The translations under genes and the position numbers were made by a program. The notes beneath the pieces are model-generated. The model was not told the origin of the DNA, searched no databases, and worked only from the letters and a program-made list of their open reading frames with translations. A stretch of 64,000 nucleotides of DNA from G963422445 sp963422445 (lineage in GTDB: Bacteria; Pseudomonadota; Alphaproteobacteria; Thalassobaculales; Thalassobaculaceae): assembly GCA_963422445.2 (NCBI GenBank), contig OY729512.2, forward strand, positions 1,922,001-1,986,000, read 5' to 3'. Shown here piece by piece: positions 28,065 through 38,196 of this stretch (position 1 is its first letter; every line of letters begins with the position of its first letter).

Positions 28065-28931
28065 GGCGTGTTGACGAATGATCGAAGCATGATCCATGCT
28101 GAGACAATGTGGACAAACGCGAGGACCGTCCGAGCGAGCTTGTCATAACGTGTGGCAATGCGACGGAATTGTTTGAGCTTGTTGAAGAATCGCTCGACCT
28201 GCTGGCGCCGCTTGTACTTTTCTCGATCGTGATGAATCGTCTCAGTCCGGTTCGACCGGGCGGGTATCACGGCTTCGACGCCCTGGTCGGCCAGCACCTG
28301 GCGAATGCCCTTGCTGTCATACGCCTTGTCCATGACCGCAGCCTCCGGTGCGGGAGAGCTGGGCAAAGCCTTCCACAGCAGCTCGAATCCCACGCCATCA
28401 TGGCGCTCGCCACCCGTCAACACGAAGGACACACCGGTTGTTTCGTTGGCACAGGCCACGTGCAGCTTGGTGGAGAACCCGCCCCGGGAGCGGCCGAGAG
28501 CCTGGGCCTCTTGGCCACCGTTTTTTTTACCGCGCCGGCTGCGTGTTGATGAGCGCGCACGATGGTCGAATCGATGAACACTTCCTTGAGTGGTTCATCA
28601 TCTACCTGTTGTATCTGTTGCCAGAGCCGCGCCCAGAGGTGGCGCTTCTCCCAACGGCGAAACCGCTGATAAACGGCATTCCAATGGCCGAATTCATCGG
28701 GCAGGTCGCGCCAGGGGGTTCCGGTACGCGCCTGGTAGAGGACGGCTTCGATGAACATTCGGTCGCTGAGCCGTGGCGGGGCGCCGGCGGCGTGTTTGCT
28801 CTCACGCAGTAGCGGCTCGAGTGTCGACCAGATAGCATCCGTGATGAGCAGGCGTAACGCCATGATAAGTCCCCGGAAAGTGTCATTGATGGAGAATGAT
28901 TATCAGCATTTCATGAATTCATCAACACGCC
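28065..28931 (-). mobile_element. IS5-family element with two-frame transposase
   Basis: Bounded by CTAG (28061-28064 and 28932-28935) with ends GGCGTGTTGACGAATGA and the inverted ATTCATCAACACGCC. On the minus strand the first frame (start 28863) gives MALRLLITDAIWSTLEPLL, WRDLPDEFGHWNAVYQRFRRW and VFIDSTIVRAHQHAAGA. The second, ending at 28061, gives VMDKAYDSKGIRQVLADQ and ERFFNKLKQFRRIATRYDK. A run of eight T on the plus strand (A on the coding strand) at 28523-28530 marks the frame change and could be a programmed slippage site. The right end abuts another IS630 copy, sharing the TA. Confidence 0.82.
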
Positions 28932-28934
28932 CTA

Positions 28935-29873
28935 GTGGATTGATCCCAACATTTGAACCCCTCTTTTTCTTACGGCGATGATGGTATCGGGATCGGCGGT
29001 CCAGACGAAGGGCTTGGCTTCTGTGGTGTTGTGTTCGTCGATGACGCGGCGGATGGCGTCCTGGAGGTCGCGTACGGAGCGGCAGACGCCGTCTTTGAGA
29101 CGGCGTCGTGTCAGCTTGGCGAAGACGCCTTCGACCGCGTTCAGCCACGAGCTCGAGGTGGAGGTGAAATGGAAGGTCCAGCGCGGATGGTGTGCGAGCC
29201 AGACTTGGACGTCCTTGTGCTTGTGAGTGGCGTCGTTGTCGAGGATGGCATGGACCCGTCGGCGAGTATCGTGCGCGCGATGCGGTTGCGGCATCTCGGG
29301 AACACCTGGTGGCGATGCCAACTGGCGTGCTGGTCGATGACCGTGCCGTCGAGCACGGTCAGGGCGGCGAACAGCGTCGTCGTGCCGTTGCGCCTGGAAT
29401 CATGTGTCATGGTGGCGCCGCGGCCTTTCTTCAGCGGCAGGCCGGGCTGTGTGCGGTCGCGTGCCTGACTGTGCGACGTGTCATCGATCGACAGCACGAC
29501 CGCGTGAGCCGGCGGCGCAACGGAGAGGCCGACGATGTCGGTCAGCGTCTCGACGCAGGCGGGATCGTTCGAAAGCGTGAACGGCCGCCAGCGGTGCGGC
29601 ATCAGGCCATGCGCCTGCCAGACCGCCCAGACCGTCGAAGCGGCACCCCCACAGCCTTTGCCATCGCCCGCAGCGTCCAGTGGGTCGCCGCGTGAGGCGG
29701 CGAGGTGTGGGTCAACCCTACGATCTTCGCCTCTGGCTCAGGAGCCAGAGGCGTCTTGCCCGGCGGGCGCGTCTTGTCCCGCAGAAGTCCGTCCACACCG
29801 TCCTCCTATAGAAGCGGTCCTGCCAGCGCCAGACACTGTTCTTCGCCTTGCCGGTCTCTCTCATGATAGCCAT
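28935..29873 (-). mobile_element. IS630-family element type 1, copy 3, truncated
   Basis: Begins GTGGATTGATCCCAACATTT next to the TA shared with the preceding IS and is collinear with copy 2 up to CTCTCTCATG and a few bases beyond (about 29873). There the N-terminal third of the transposase and the right terminus are lost. On the minus strand it carries VVLSIDDTSHSQARD and TFHFTSTSSSWLNAVEGVF in shifted frames. The next 260 bases, to 30133, have no identifiable content. Confidence 0.78.
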
Positions 29874-30133
29874 CGTGCGTATGACGACACTCTGATCACG
29901 GCGATCCTGCGCCAGCTTCGCCCTGTTTTTCTCATGCCTGCCGATAATGTGATCGGCTGCGCGGATCGGGCCTTCACGGCGCGTTGGCCCCGAATCGGCC
30001 GGCCGATGTGGCGCGGCGCGTTGTCGACCGCGCGATCCTGGAGACAGCCGTCGCGTTGTACGGGCGACGGACGCACCGGTAGTGTCGTGGTTTCGGGAGA
30101 GCGGTCTCGGTCGGAGGGGCGTGAAGAGCGCCT

Positions 30134-31478
30134 TCATGCCGTCCTTGCGTCGATAGCTGAAGGCGCGCAGGCTCTCGGCGAAGCCCTTCTTCGGTTTGCC
30201 GATCTTGCGGTTGTCCCCAGGATCACGGCGATCGCGATGGTGTTCATGATGGCATTGTCGGACGGTGCGGATCGGGTGCGGGCGGTCCAATCGTCTTCTT
30301 TAAAGGTGACGTCCCGGACATGGTGATAGCGTTCGACCAGCTGGTGACCGCGGGTCCAGGCGAGCCGGTCTTGCCGTGTTGCGCGGCTGGCGTCGACGGT
30401 AACGGCTTGTGCGATGTGCAGACGTGGTTGCCCATGGCGTTGAAGCACCGCTTGCATCTGCTCCGAGCCGAGGGTCTGTATGACCCGATGCAGGGTCGAT
30501 CCGGAGACCGGCTCATGGCGACCGGTGACCGTGTTCTTCCAGCTGCCAATGGCCGCAAGATCCTTCTGACCGAGGCTGGCCGTGAGCTCGGCCGCGGCCA
30601 CCGGGTCCGTATGACCCATCAGACGAGACAGCAGACCCACCGACAGCACGGAGGCCATGCAGGGCTTACGCCCCTGGCTGCGTCGGACATCGTCAACCTG
30701 CGCGACGGTCGCGTCAATCGACGGCAACGGCCCGACGCTCCGGTTCGAGATCCCGGCTTTCAGCTCCCACGTCGCCAGAAGCGCGTCGGTCGCGCGCAAC
30801 CGGCGACAGGCGTCGCGCCGCAACGGCAGACCATGACGCTGCCTGGGGTCGCCATGCGATCCGGTATAGCGGCCGTTGCTGCACGCATGGCCTTTGCTGG
30901 CGCCCGGGAGGCGCCAGTCCGCCACCGCGTACAGGGTTCCCGAGAAAGACTTCGGATCCACAAACGTTCCGCCGGCAACAGGGGATGGCCATACGCCGCC
31001 TGCCAGTCCGCACTCAGGTGCTCCGTCATCCGCGTCAGTGCAAAACGGGCCAGACCGGGAAACACGCCCGGTTTGCCGGGCATGAGAAACCGGGCGTTGT
31101 TGCCGATCAGATGAAGACGCCGAAACGGTTCCGCCGCAGCCCGACCGATCCACCGGTCCCACGGCGTGCAGTTGAAAGCACCGGTCTGCCAGCCGACGGC
31201 CGCGACCCATTGACCGCGCCACAGGACCACATGGCGCAAACCGCGACCGGCAAACCCTTGAACCCAGGATAATGACAGGCTGTGACCACAGTATCCCAAC
31301 CCACCCACTCGTCAGGAAGAGCCAGACGAACCTCGATATCCGGCAGATCGAAACCGATCGGTTGCACCTTGAAAATCCGATGTTCCAAAATCATGCCGAC
31401 CACGGTCGCAAATCCGGACACACAAAGCCAGCGCGAAAAAATCCGTTCCAGAGTTCGGATTTGGTGTATAGGTAACAA
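30134..31478 (-). pseudogene. DUF4338 (DruA-type) domain fused to an ISAs1-like transposase, heavily decayed
   Basis: Read from the right, three frames combine. The first is VRLALPDEWVGWDTVVTACH with YPGFKGL. The second, from about 31250, is GRGLRHVVLWRGQWVAAVGW, DRWIGRAAAEPFRRLHLIGN and NARFLMPGKPGVFPGLA with ADWQAAYGHPLL. The third is FVDPKSFSGTLYAVADWRL, then the ISAs1 N-terminal part RRSQGRKPCMASVLSVGLLS and GSWKNTVTGRHEPVSGSTLH. The first portion matches DUF4338. After AQAVTVDA the DDE catalytic core is deleted, and the text resumes in the C-terminal RGHQLVERYHHVRDVTF. So the element cannot transpose. DUF4338 is also the DruA protein of type I Druantia. Confidence 0.65.
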
Positions 31479-31480
31479 AA

Positions 31481-31795
31481 AGCCCTTGGGGGACTATGAT
31501 GCATCATCGTTGCAAATGGATCGTTGCGCAGTTGGCCATGAAGCCGGTATTTGCCGTGCTGCCGTTCGTGCTGTGTTCGGCAATCGCAGGTGAAGGGCGG
31601 CGGAACCCACCCCGGCGACGTACAGGCGTTCAACGGCACGCGCCAACAAGTCGGCGTCGACATGGGTGTATTCACCTGTTTCGCGGATCGCGTGACACAC
31701 GCGGGTCGGTTCATGGCTGTTCCGATGATGCAGAAAACTATTTCGAAGGGTGGAAGCCGTCGACTTCCTCGGTAGCATAGCAGAAGGAAATGACG
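31481..31795. other. Region upstream of the AT-rich gene, no supported gene
   Basis: About 300 GC-rich bases. A minus-strand frame (HVDADLLARAVERLYVAGVG, then SAALHLRLPN) reads like real protein for about 50 codons and could be a gene remnant, but I cannot name a family. A putative ribosome binding site AGAAGGA at its right end serves the next gene. Confidence 0.45.
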
Positions 31796-33439
31796 ATGAC
31801 CAAACGTTACCCCGATATCGAGCCGATTCCCGACACTCCAGAGACCATCGCGCAGTCGATCATGCAGGGCCGGCCCAAGAAGGAACGGGACTTCGAGAAA
31901 CCGGCTCAACATAAACCAGCTCAACATCTTGATCCGGAAGAGGTTGATAATTTAGTATATAATCCCCTATTAAAAGGTTGGAAAAATCTGAAACTGTGGG
32001 TCTTATTATTCTGCTTGACAGCAATATTCATGACGGGAAATCTGGTCGATGCACGGGAAATTCCGGAGTTTTATGGGGTATTTTTACGAGATCAAGGCGA
32101 GTTGAACAAACTCAAAAGTAAAACGCTTACATGGCCAATGGGTAGTCGGGCACATGATGTACAACATCGAGTACAGGATGTGCAGCATAAGGGTGCACCC
32201 AGTCTGGAGATCATTGTACATCAAAGAATCAAAACAAGAGAGAAAGCTGATTTCAAGCGCCTTTTTCTTATACGGAATACGATATATATAATCCCGAATC
32301 ATCCAAATTTTCCATCACCAAGTAAAATCACCGATATTGATAAAGGACAACTTGTTGCATTTGGAGAAAATTTGGCATTCAATATAGGACCTGTAAAGGG
32401 GGGAACTCCGGAAATGATCCGATTTGTTCCCAGTACTTTGTTACAACGAGGGATATACCAACTAACGCTAGAGACAAGACAAATAGAAACAAAGCAGAAG
32501 GTTTTCATATTCTCTGTCGATGTAAATCCAAAAGAAATCAATTATTCTAATATCGGCTGCGTGGACAAGATAATCACAACAAAAACGGCATCGAGGCAGC
32601 TGATCCAAAATCCAGCGGACCTGTTGCGTCGGAACCAGAAGATAATACGCTATCAGAAATGCTCTCTACTTGACTTAGATGGCGCTAAATGGCGCTCCAA
32701 GGTCGAAGAGGCGATGAAAGCTGGATCGTATATCGATGCGGCGATACCGGCGAGCCTGTTTGCGGGCTACAATAAACAGACGGCTGCACCGCTCGTTCAT
32801 ACGCTCTCCGACCGATTGCGCGATCAAGCTAATCGTGCATATCAATTGGAAAAATGGGACGAGGTGGAACGGATAGCAGAAGCGTTTCTTACCCTTAAGC
32901 CAGATAATGTAATAATGACATCTTTGGTAAATAGAGCTCGTATTTCAAAACAAAAACAAGAAGTCCGAGTTCTTAAATCTCGATTTGAGATATCCAAGAA
33001 ACCCGGCAAAGTCTTAGGGAAATTTAAAGCAATAAAATATCGCTACAAGAATTTTAAAAAAGTACGAATAGTTGGAGAAATTCATATCACTGAAACAGGC
33101 CTATTCGGAGCCGTTAGTTCCGAACACCAGGTAAATTTTACGGGAAAACTCCAAGATTTCGCTTGGTATTGTAAGTGGGCAGCCATTAAGAAGTTCAACT
33201 CCAAAGATGAAATGTTCGATCCCCTCCGCGAGAATATTATCAAAGCTTGGCCGCGCCAACGGCGCAACGGTCCGTATATGGCAAGATTCTTGCACGGCCA
33301 GAAAAATATCTATTTTTACACCGAAGCGGAGATGAATAATTTTATACGCACCACTAAATCTGCAGCAAATGCATGGTATAGGAAATATCACGACTTGAAG
33401 GAAGTGCATAAGTGCAGGGAGCCAAGTGTGCCGAAGTGA
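31796..33439 (+). CDS. AT-rich orphan gene: single-pass membrane protein of unknown function
   Basis: This 547-residue product has no family that I recognise. The first 35 codons (YPDIEPIPDTPETIAQSI, then QGRPKKERDFE) have the GC-rich codon use of the neighbourhood. From about base 31930 the DNA becomes visibly AT-rich to the end. One membrane segment lies near residues 66-84 (LWVLLFCLTAIFMTGNLV), then a large Lys-rich domain with beta-rich parts and a possible helical-repeat stretch (ANRAYQLEKWDEVERIAEAF), so it probably faces the periplasm. A start at 31790 is also possible; 31796 gives better spacing to AGAAGGA. It lies alone between IS-derived regions, so recent acquisition is likely. The N-terminal piece resembles short ORFs I have seen elsewhere, suggesting a fusion. 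Confidence 0.6.
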   Translation: MTKRYPDIEPIPDTPETIAQSIMQGRPKKERDFEKPAQHKPAQHLDPEEVDNLVYNPLLKGWKNLKLWVLLFCLTAIFMTGNLVDAREIPEFYGVFLRDQGELNKLKSKTLTWPMGSRAHDVQHRVQDVQHKGAPSLEIIVHQRIKTREKADFKRLFLIRNTIYIIPNHPNFPSPSKITDIDKGQLVAFGENLAFNIGPVKGGTPEMIRFVPSTLLQRGIYQLTLETRQIETKQKVFIFSVDVNPKEINYSNIGCVDKIITTKTASRQLIQNPADLLRRNQKIIRYQKCSLLDLDGAKWRSKVEEAMKAGSYIDAAIPASLFAGYNKQTAAPLVHTLSDRLRDQANRAYQLEKWDEVERIAEAFLTLKPDNVIMTSLVNRARISKQKQEVRVLKSRFEISKKPGKVLGKFKAIKYRYKNFKKVRIVGEIHITETGLFGAVSSEHQVNFTGKLQDFAWYCKWAAIKKFNSKDEMFDPLRENIIKAWPRQRRNGPYMARFLHGQKNIYFYTEAEMNNFIRTTKSAANAWYRKYHDLKEVHKCREPSVPK

Positions 33440-33504
33440 TTTATGTTTGTGCAAGTTGAGCCGCTCCGGCTTTTCCGTAGGCTCCATCTTGTGAGAAGGA
33501 ACAG

Positions 33505-34561
33505 CTATGCCGCGACCTCGTCGCGCAGGGTCTCAATGGAGGCGATGCGGCGGTTGAGGCACTGACGGATCATGACGTTGATCTCGACCTCGGCGACGTT
33601 GAGCCAACTGCCGTGCTTAGGCGTGTAGACGAACTCGAAGCGGTCCCACAGAGCTTTCGCCTCGGCCGGCGGAAAGACCTCATAGAGGGCACCGGGGCGG
33701 TGGATGTTCAGGTTGTCCATCACCCGTGTGATCCTCTTGGCGTCGGGATAGCGCTCGGCGATGTCGTTGAGGAAGTGCGCCCAGTCGGCATTGGTTCTGC
33801 GCGCTGTCACCTTGGTCATGCGCCATCCGGCCAGAGGTTCCGTGGCCATAAACACGTTGCAGCTTCCGCAGCGCCGGTCCTCGTAGTCTTCGCGCGCTGG
33901 CCGACCCGGCGCCGCCGAGACCGGTTCGCGTATCTCGCTGATCAGTTGCCGGGGCGTCTCGTCCATGCACACCACCGGAAAGGCCGCATCGTAGGGGCGC
34001 CGGTAGACATCGAGAACCGTCTCCATCGCCGCCGCGAAGTCCGCGTTGCCCTGTGGAGGAATCACCCAGCCGACACGCCGCCACGGCTTGAGCGCGTTTT
34101 TTTAGAACCCGGCGCACAGTCTCGTGTGACACGCTGTCGATGTGTCCGAGTTCCACGACGCGGTCGGCCAGGCCGCCAGGCGCGCCTCGAACTCGCCGTC
34201 GGCCTTGCGGACATAGGAGGCCGGCGCCCTTGTCGGACGCCGAGAACCGCCTCCAGCCCTTCCTCCACGAATCGCGTCTTGACCCGGTCCACCTTGCGCA
34301 GGCTGATGCGCAAGACCTCGGCGATTGTCTCCCCGTGCGCCCGGCGCTCGCTGAACTCACCCTCGTCGCAGTTAAGCAGAATCAAGGCGTTGAGCACCTT
34401 CTGCGAAGGATGGAACCCCTTGCGCGTGATCCCCGCAAACTCTTCGCGTTCGCGCTGCTGCAACGTCACCACGTATCGCTTCATGCCAGCCCCCTCGTCG
34501 GTCTTCAACGACGAGGGGGCTGGCATCTTCATATACGACATATCACGTGTGACCCGACACT
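33505..34561 (-). mobile_element. IS630-family element type 2, degenerate
   Basis: The right end GTGTCGGGTCACACGTGAT lies next to TA at 34561-34562; the left end is not clear. On the minus strand the transposase starts at 34484 (MKRYVVTLQQREREEFAGIT) with a helix-turn-helix region. It breaks into other frames near 34310 and 34090, and finishes VVCMDETPRQLISEIREPVS (first Asp), ITRVMDNLNIHRPGAL (second Asp) and FVYTPKHGSWLNVAEVEINV (Glu). The catalytic residues are all present but not in one frame. Confidence 0.78.
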
Positions 34562-34563
34562 AG

Positions 34564-35387
34564 GTCGTGTTGACACTAACGCAGTGCCTCGACGATGAGC
34601 GCGAAGGTGATGAAGCCGAGGAAGATGACGTCGAGCTTGTCGTAGCGTGTGAAGATGCGCCGGAAGCCCTTGAGCCGTCGGAACAGCCGCTCCACCTCAT
34701 TGCGGCGTTTGTACAACTGCCGGTCGTATTCCCAGGGCGCTGTACGAGTCCTGAGCGGCGTCACCACTGGCGCAAACCCCAGCGCCGACGCCAACCGCCG
34801 TGTCGCGTCGCCTTCCTATGCACGGTCGATCAGCAGGGACCGGGGTGTCTTCTGGCGCCCCAGACGTTCGAGTAGCTTGCGTCCTTCGGGCGCATCCTGG
34901 GCCTGGCCGGCAGACAGCGCGAAGGTCACGGCCGCTCGCTCATCTGCGGCAACCAGATGAACTTTGGTATTCCATCCGCCCCGCGACTTGCCGATGCATT
35001 GCGGACCGTTTTTTTCAGCGCCCCAGCGCCATCGGGATGGACCTTCACGCTGGTGCTGTCCAGCGAGACCACATCGAGCGGCACATGCACCATCCGCTCG
35101 CGCTGCAGGTGCTCGAAGACCCGCGCGAGCACGCCGTTCTTCGACCACCGGTTCATCCGGGTGTAAACGGTGTGCCACTTGCCGAAGCGAGGCGGCAGTC
35201 CGCGCCACTTGCAGCCGTGCTCGACGACATAGAGGAAGGCATTGAGCACCTGGAGGTTGGACGCGGCGACGTTGGCAAATGCGGGGCGATGCGTTCGTAC
35301 TGGGCTTGGCTGAGTTCCATACCGATGACTCGCTGACGAGGGACCAGCCGACATGATAGCATCATTGAACATTAGTGTGAACACGCT
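34564..35387 (-). mobile_element. IS5-family element, degenerate transposase
   Basis: Flanked by CTAG at 34560 and CTAA at 35388, with related ends (GTCGTGTTGACACTAA and, inverted, GAGCGTGTTCACACTAA). The minus-strand transposase starts near 35319 (MELSQAQYERIAPHLPT), shifts into NAFLYVVEHGCKWRGLPPRF and SLDSTSVKVHPDGAGAL. Later it reads SLLIDRA-stop, then YKRRNEVERLFRRLKGFRRI in another frame. Its two-part organisation is like that of other IS5 subgroups, but several frames are needed, so it is inactive. Confidence 0.75.
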
Positions 35388-35522
35388 CTAATCCATGCTG
35401 CTTTCCTGTTAGCAACCCGAACCATACTCTTCCAAACGGCATCGTTGATCCAGGCATGCTTGACCGGCTGCAAGAGGATCAGCAGTGTCGCGAACTGCGA
35501 ATGGCCTGACCCGATGGTGACC

Positions 35523-36380
35523 ATGAACTATCTTTATCACATAAGGCACTGCAACAGTCACGACCTGACGGATCTTGTAATCTGGCATATCGAAGGCCGC
35601 AAGGCAGGCCTTGTCGGCCCGCAACTCGCAAGCCGGCTTCGGGACTTCCCGGACGTATTCATCCGGGATAGTTGCGCGCTTGAATTGAATAAGCGGCTGT
35701 CGACAGTGCGGGACCGGACTTCGGCAGTCTCCGACCTCCTCGACCGGTTGCGCGAGGACAGCTTTATCGGCCCGCTTCGCAACGAACCCTATGCGGTGGC
35801 GCACCGCCCGGGCGGCGAAGCGCTGATGATTATCGATCGGAGCGCAGCGACCGCGTTTGGCGTTATCAGCACCGGATTTCACCTCAATGGAACTATCGGC
35901 GCCGGGACAGATCTCGCGATGTGGATCGCGCGACGCGCGATGTCGAAAATGACGTTCCCGGGCCAGCTCGACAACATGGTGGCCGGCGGCCAACCGGCAA
36001 CAATCACTCTGGCGGAAAACGTGCGAAAGGAATGCCATGAAGAAGCCAGCATTCCCGAAGCACTGGCACGGCAAGCTGTACCGGTCAGCCTTGTCAGCTA
36101 CATCATGAAGAGCAATGACGGATTGCGCCGCCATGTCATGTATATCTATGACTTGGACTTGCCACCGGAATTCGTACCGCGGCCCTTCGACGGTGAAGTC
36201 GACAGTTTTGCCCTGACTCCGATCCGGCAAGTTGCAGAGACCGTGCGAAACCGACCCGATGCGTTCAAGTTCAATTGCAACCTGGTCATCATCGATTTCC
36301 TGATCCGTCACGGCATGATCGGACCGGACCACCCGGATTATTTCGATCTGGTCGCTGGCCTCCGCCGAACGCTCTCGTAG
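35523..36380 (+). CDS. DUF4743/Nudix hydrolase family protein
   Basis: The protein has the DUF4743 N-terminal module (MNYLYHIRHCNSHDLTDLVI, then an ELNKRLSTVRDRTSAV segment). A C-terminal Nudix fold follows, with the box G-x5-E-x7-R-E-x2-E-E recognisable in GGQPATITLAENVRKECHEE. Relatives include the plant and fungal Nudix proteins that hydrolyse damaged thiamine diphosphate, so a role in metabolite clean-up is likely. I used ATG 35523, where homology starts; the frame is open upstream to 35445. The gene lies between two IS elements but appears intact at about 285 residues. Confidence 0.82.
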   Translation: MNYLYHIRHCNSHDLTDLVIWHIEGRKAGLVGPQLASRLRDFPDVFIRDSCALELNKRLSTVRDRTSAVSDLLDRLREDSFIGPLRNEPYAVAHRPGGEALMIIDRSAATAFGVISTGFHLNGTIGAGTDLAMWIARRAMSKMTFPGQLDNMVAGGQPATITLAENVRKECHEEASIPEALARQAVPVSLVSYIMKSNDGLRRHVMYIYDLDLPPEFVPRPFDGEVDSFALTPIRQVAETVRNRPDAFKFNCNLVIIDFLIRHGMIGPDHPDYFDLVAGLRRTLS

Positions 36381-36392
36381 ACGCCGGCCACA

Positions 36393-36507
36393 CTATTCAA
36401 CGACGAAACCCGAATCCTCACCGACAAGCGTGGCCCGCAACATCTGCCTGGACTGCCGGTGATCGTAATCCATGAGCGCGATGTGCATGGTCGTGCAATT
36501 GTCCTAG
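36393..36507 (-). pseudogene. C-terminal tail of the IS-split TauD/TfdA dioxygenase
   Basis: Read leftwards from the IS end at 36508, the frame gives DNCTTMHIALMDYDHRQSRQ, then MLRATLVGEDSGFVVE and a stop at 36393. This completes the TauD/TfdA fold: the DN-x-C-T-x-H segment with the third iron ligand His, and the R-x-M-x-R segment that binds 2-oxoglutarate. It joins exactly to the part ending at 37357 when the 845-base IS and one target copy are removed. Confidence 0.78.
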
Positions 36508-37352
36508 ATAGTGTCGTCACGAAATACCAGCCCAGAGCGCCAGACACCGAATCTGCACCGCGGCAAGGAACGATGCGGCATTCTTGGCGTATCGCGTGGC
36601 AATCCCACGCCAGCGCTTGAGCCACAGAAACGCGTTCTCCACCAAATGCCGGCGCCGGTAGAGATGGACATCATACGCTCTGGGGTGCTTGCGGTTGCGC
36701 TTCGGCGGAACCGCTGGAATAACTTCATGCTCCTCACAATAAGACAGGATGGCATTCGTGTCATAGGCCTTGTCCGCCAACAAATACTCGGCATCTATAC
36801 CCTTCAATCAGCTCGACCGCTTGACTGCAATCTGTTGCCGTCCCCTCGGTCACCAACACCCGCACCGGCATCCCATGCGCGTCCACAGCCAGGTGCAGCG
36901 TCGTGTTCAGCCCCCTTTTGTGCGATCCATCGCCTGATTGCCGCCGATCGCACCGCTCGCATGGGGATGGACCTTGAGATGACTGGCGTCAATCATCAGC
37001 CACTCATAGTCCGGCTCATCCACCAGATGCTCTAGCAACGCCCCCCAGAGCCCCTTGTCCCGCCAGCGACAGAACCGACGATGGGTAGTTTTCCAGTCTC
37101 CATAGTCTGGCGGCACATCACGCCAGGGAGCGCCGGTACGCAGAATCCAGAAGATCGCATTAATGAACCGTCGATTATCCTGCGCCACCCCACCCCAACG
37201 TCCCGCTCGGCCAGGCAGATGAGGCTCCAACAACAGCCAGACCCTGTCCGAAATGTCGTGACGCCGATGAGCCAATCCCATGAGTCGCCTCCAGGAACCA
37301 TCGAGTGAATTCGACAGATAGTACAGATAAACATCACTCATGACGACACTAT
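36508..37352 (-). mobile_element. IS5-family (IS427-group-like) element, copy A
   Basis: An 845-base element with CTAG duplications (36504-36507 and 37353-37356) and inverted ends ATAGTGTCGTCA. Two overlapping frames on the minus strand encode the transposase: the first from ATG 37341 (MSDVYLYYLSNSLDGSWRRL, with WLMIDASHLKVHPHASGA) ends at 36907. The second (VDAHGMPVRVLVTEGTAADC, HLVENAFLWLKRWRGIATRY) ends at 36517. A slippage site in ACAAAAGGGGGC joins them, as in other two-ORF IS5 elements. Compared with copies B and C the second frame has one extra base near 36800, which breaks it. It sits inside the TauD-like gene. Confidence 0.87.
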
Positions 37353-37356
37353 CTAG

Positions 37357-38184
37357 CAAAGCAGATCGCCAGCCCGCCAGACATGGCGGTAGACATTCCG
37401 CGATTCCGTTGCAACCCGGCATAAATAGTCGATCAGCGGCCGGCTTTAAGTCGGCGTCATGCCGTGGAAATGAGAGACCCGTTCGCTCACATAGAGCGCG
37501 CGCTTGCCGGAGCCGGGATGAACGCGAACCGCGGGATGCGCGACCGGCGGATTCAACTGCACGGTCTCGGCCGTCTCGGCTGCGTCGCGTTCACGCGTCC
37601 CGGCCGCGAGGTTGAAATCATACACGGCGCCGAGACCGTCCACGATACCACGCATAGTGTCTGAAAGCGATTCGTAGGCCCGGACCATGTTGCAAAACAT
37701 CGTGTCTCCACCGATGTCTGGAGTCTCGACGCAATACAGCATCGAGGCCGCCGCCGGACGCCGGGTATTAAGAATAATCGGAATGCCAGTTGGATCCGAC
37801 GTTGCGGGTTTCGGCCGGTTTGCCGTCTTTCGGCCGGTTGGTGATCTCCAGAAGTTCGGGCTAACCGTCGAGTCTGTAAAACCGGGTCGAGGCATGGTCA
37901 TCAAGCGCCCCGAAGACGCCAGCAAAGCCGATGATGTCGTCAGGGTGACAATGCTGATCGCGCAGCACGATGACATGATGCTCATGCCAGACACTGCGGA
38001 TTGCTGCAACCGTCACGCTGTCCAGCCGCTCGCGAATATCGATACCGCCAATTTCAGCGCCAAGCGCATAACCAGCGGACGCGACGAGATCAGGTCGTTC
38101 TTCAGTATCATGTTTCCGGTTCCGCCAATCCAGACAGTCGCCGTGAAGCGCACGGGTCCGCGAGACAAGTAGACCCAGACCCAC
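37357..38184 (-). pseudogene. TauD/TfdA family 2-oxoglutarate-dependent dioxygenase, main part
   Basis: Pieces on the minus strand give the N-terminal domain (ASAGYALGAEIGGIDIRERL, VWHEHHVIVLRDQ), then the iron motif H-x-D in NVGSNWHSDYS. PAAASMLYCVETPDIGGDT follows, then HFHGMTPT and SRPLIDYLCRVATESRNVYR up to GDLLC. Lesions: a TAG after YRLDG (37861), a frameshift just after WHSDYS (about 37790), a TAA at HGMTPT (Glu in relatives, 37446), and a TAG at the IS junction where relatives have Trp. The gene would have hydroxylated a sulfonate or related substrate using Fe(II) and 2-oxoglutarate. The start is uncertain; 38184 is the first ATG in frame. Confidence 0.8.
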
Positions 38185-38196
38185 GTGCCATGCCGG

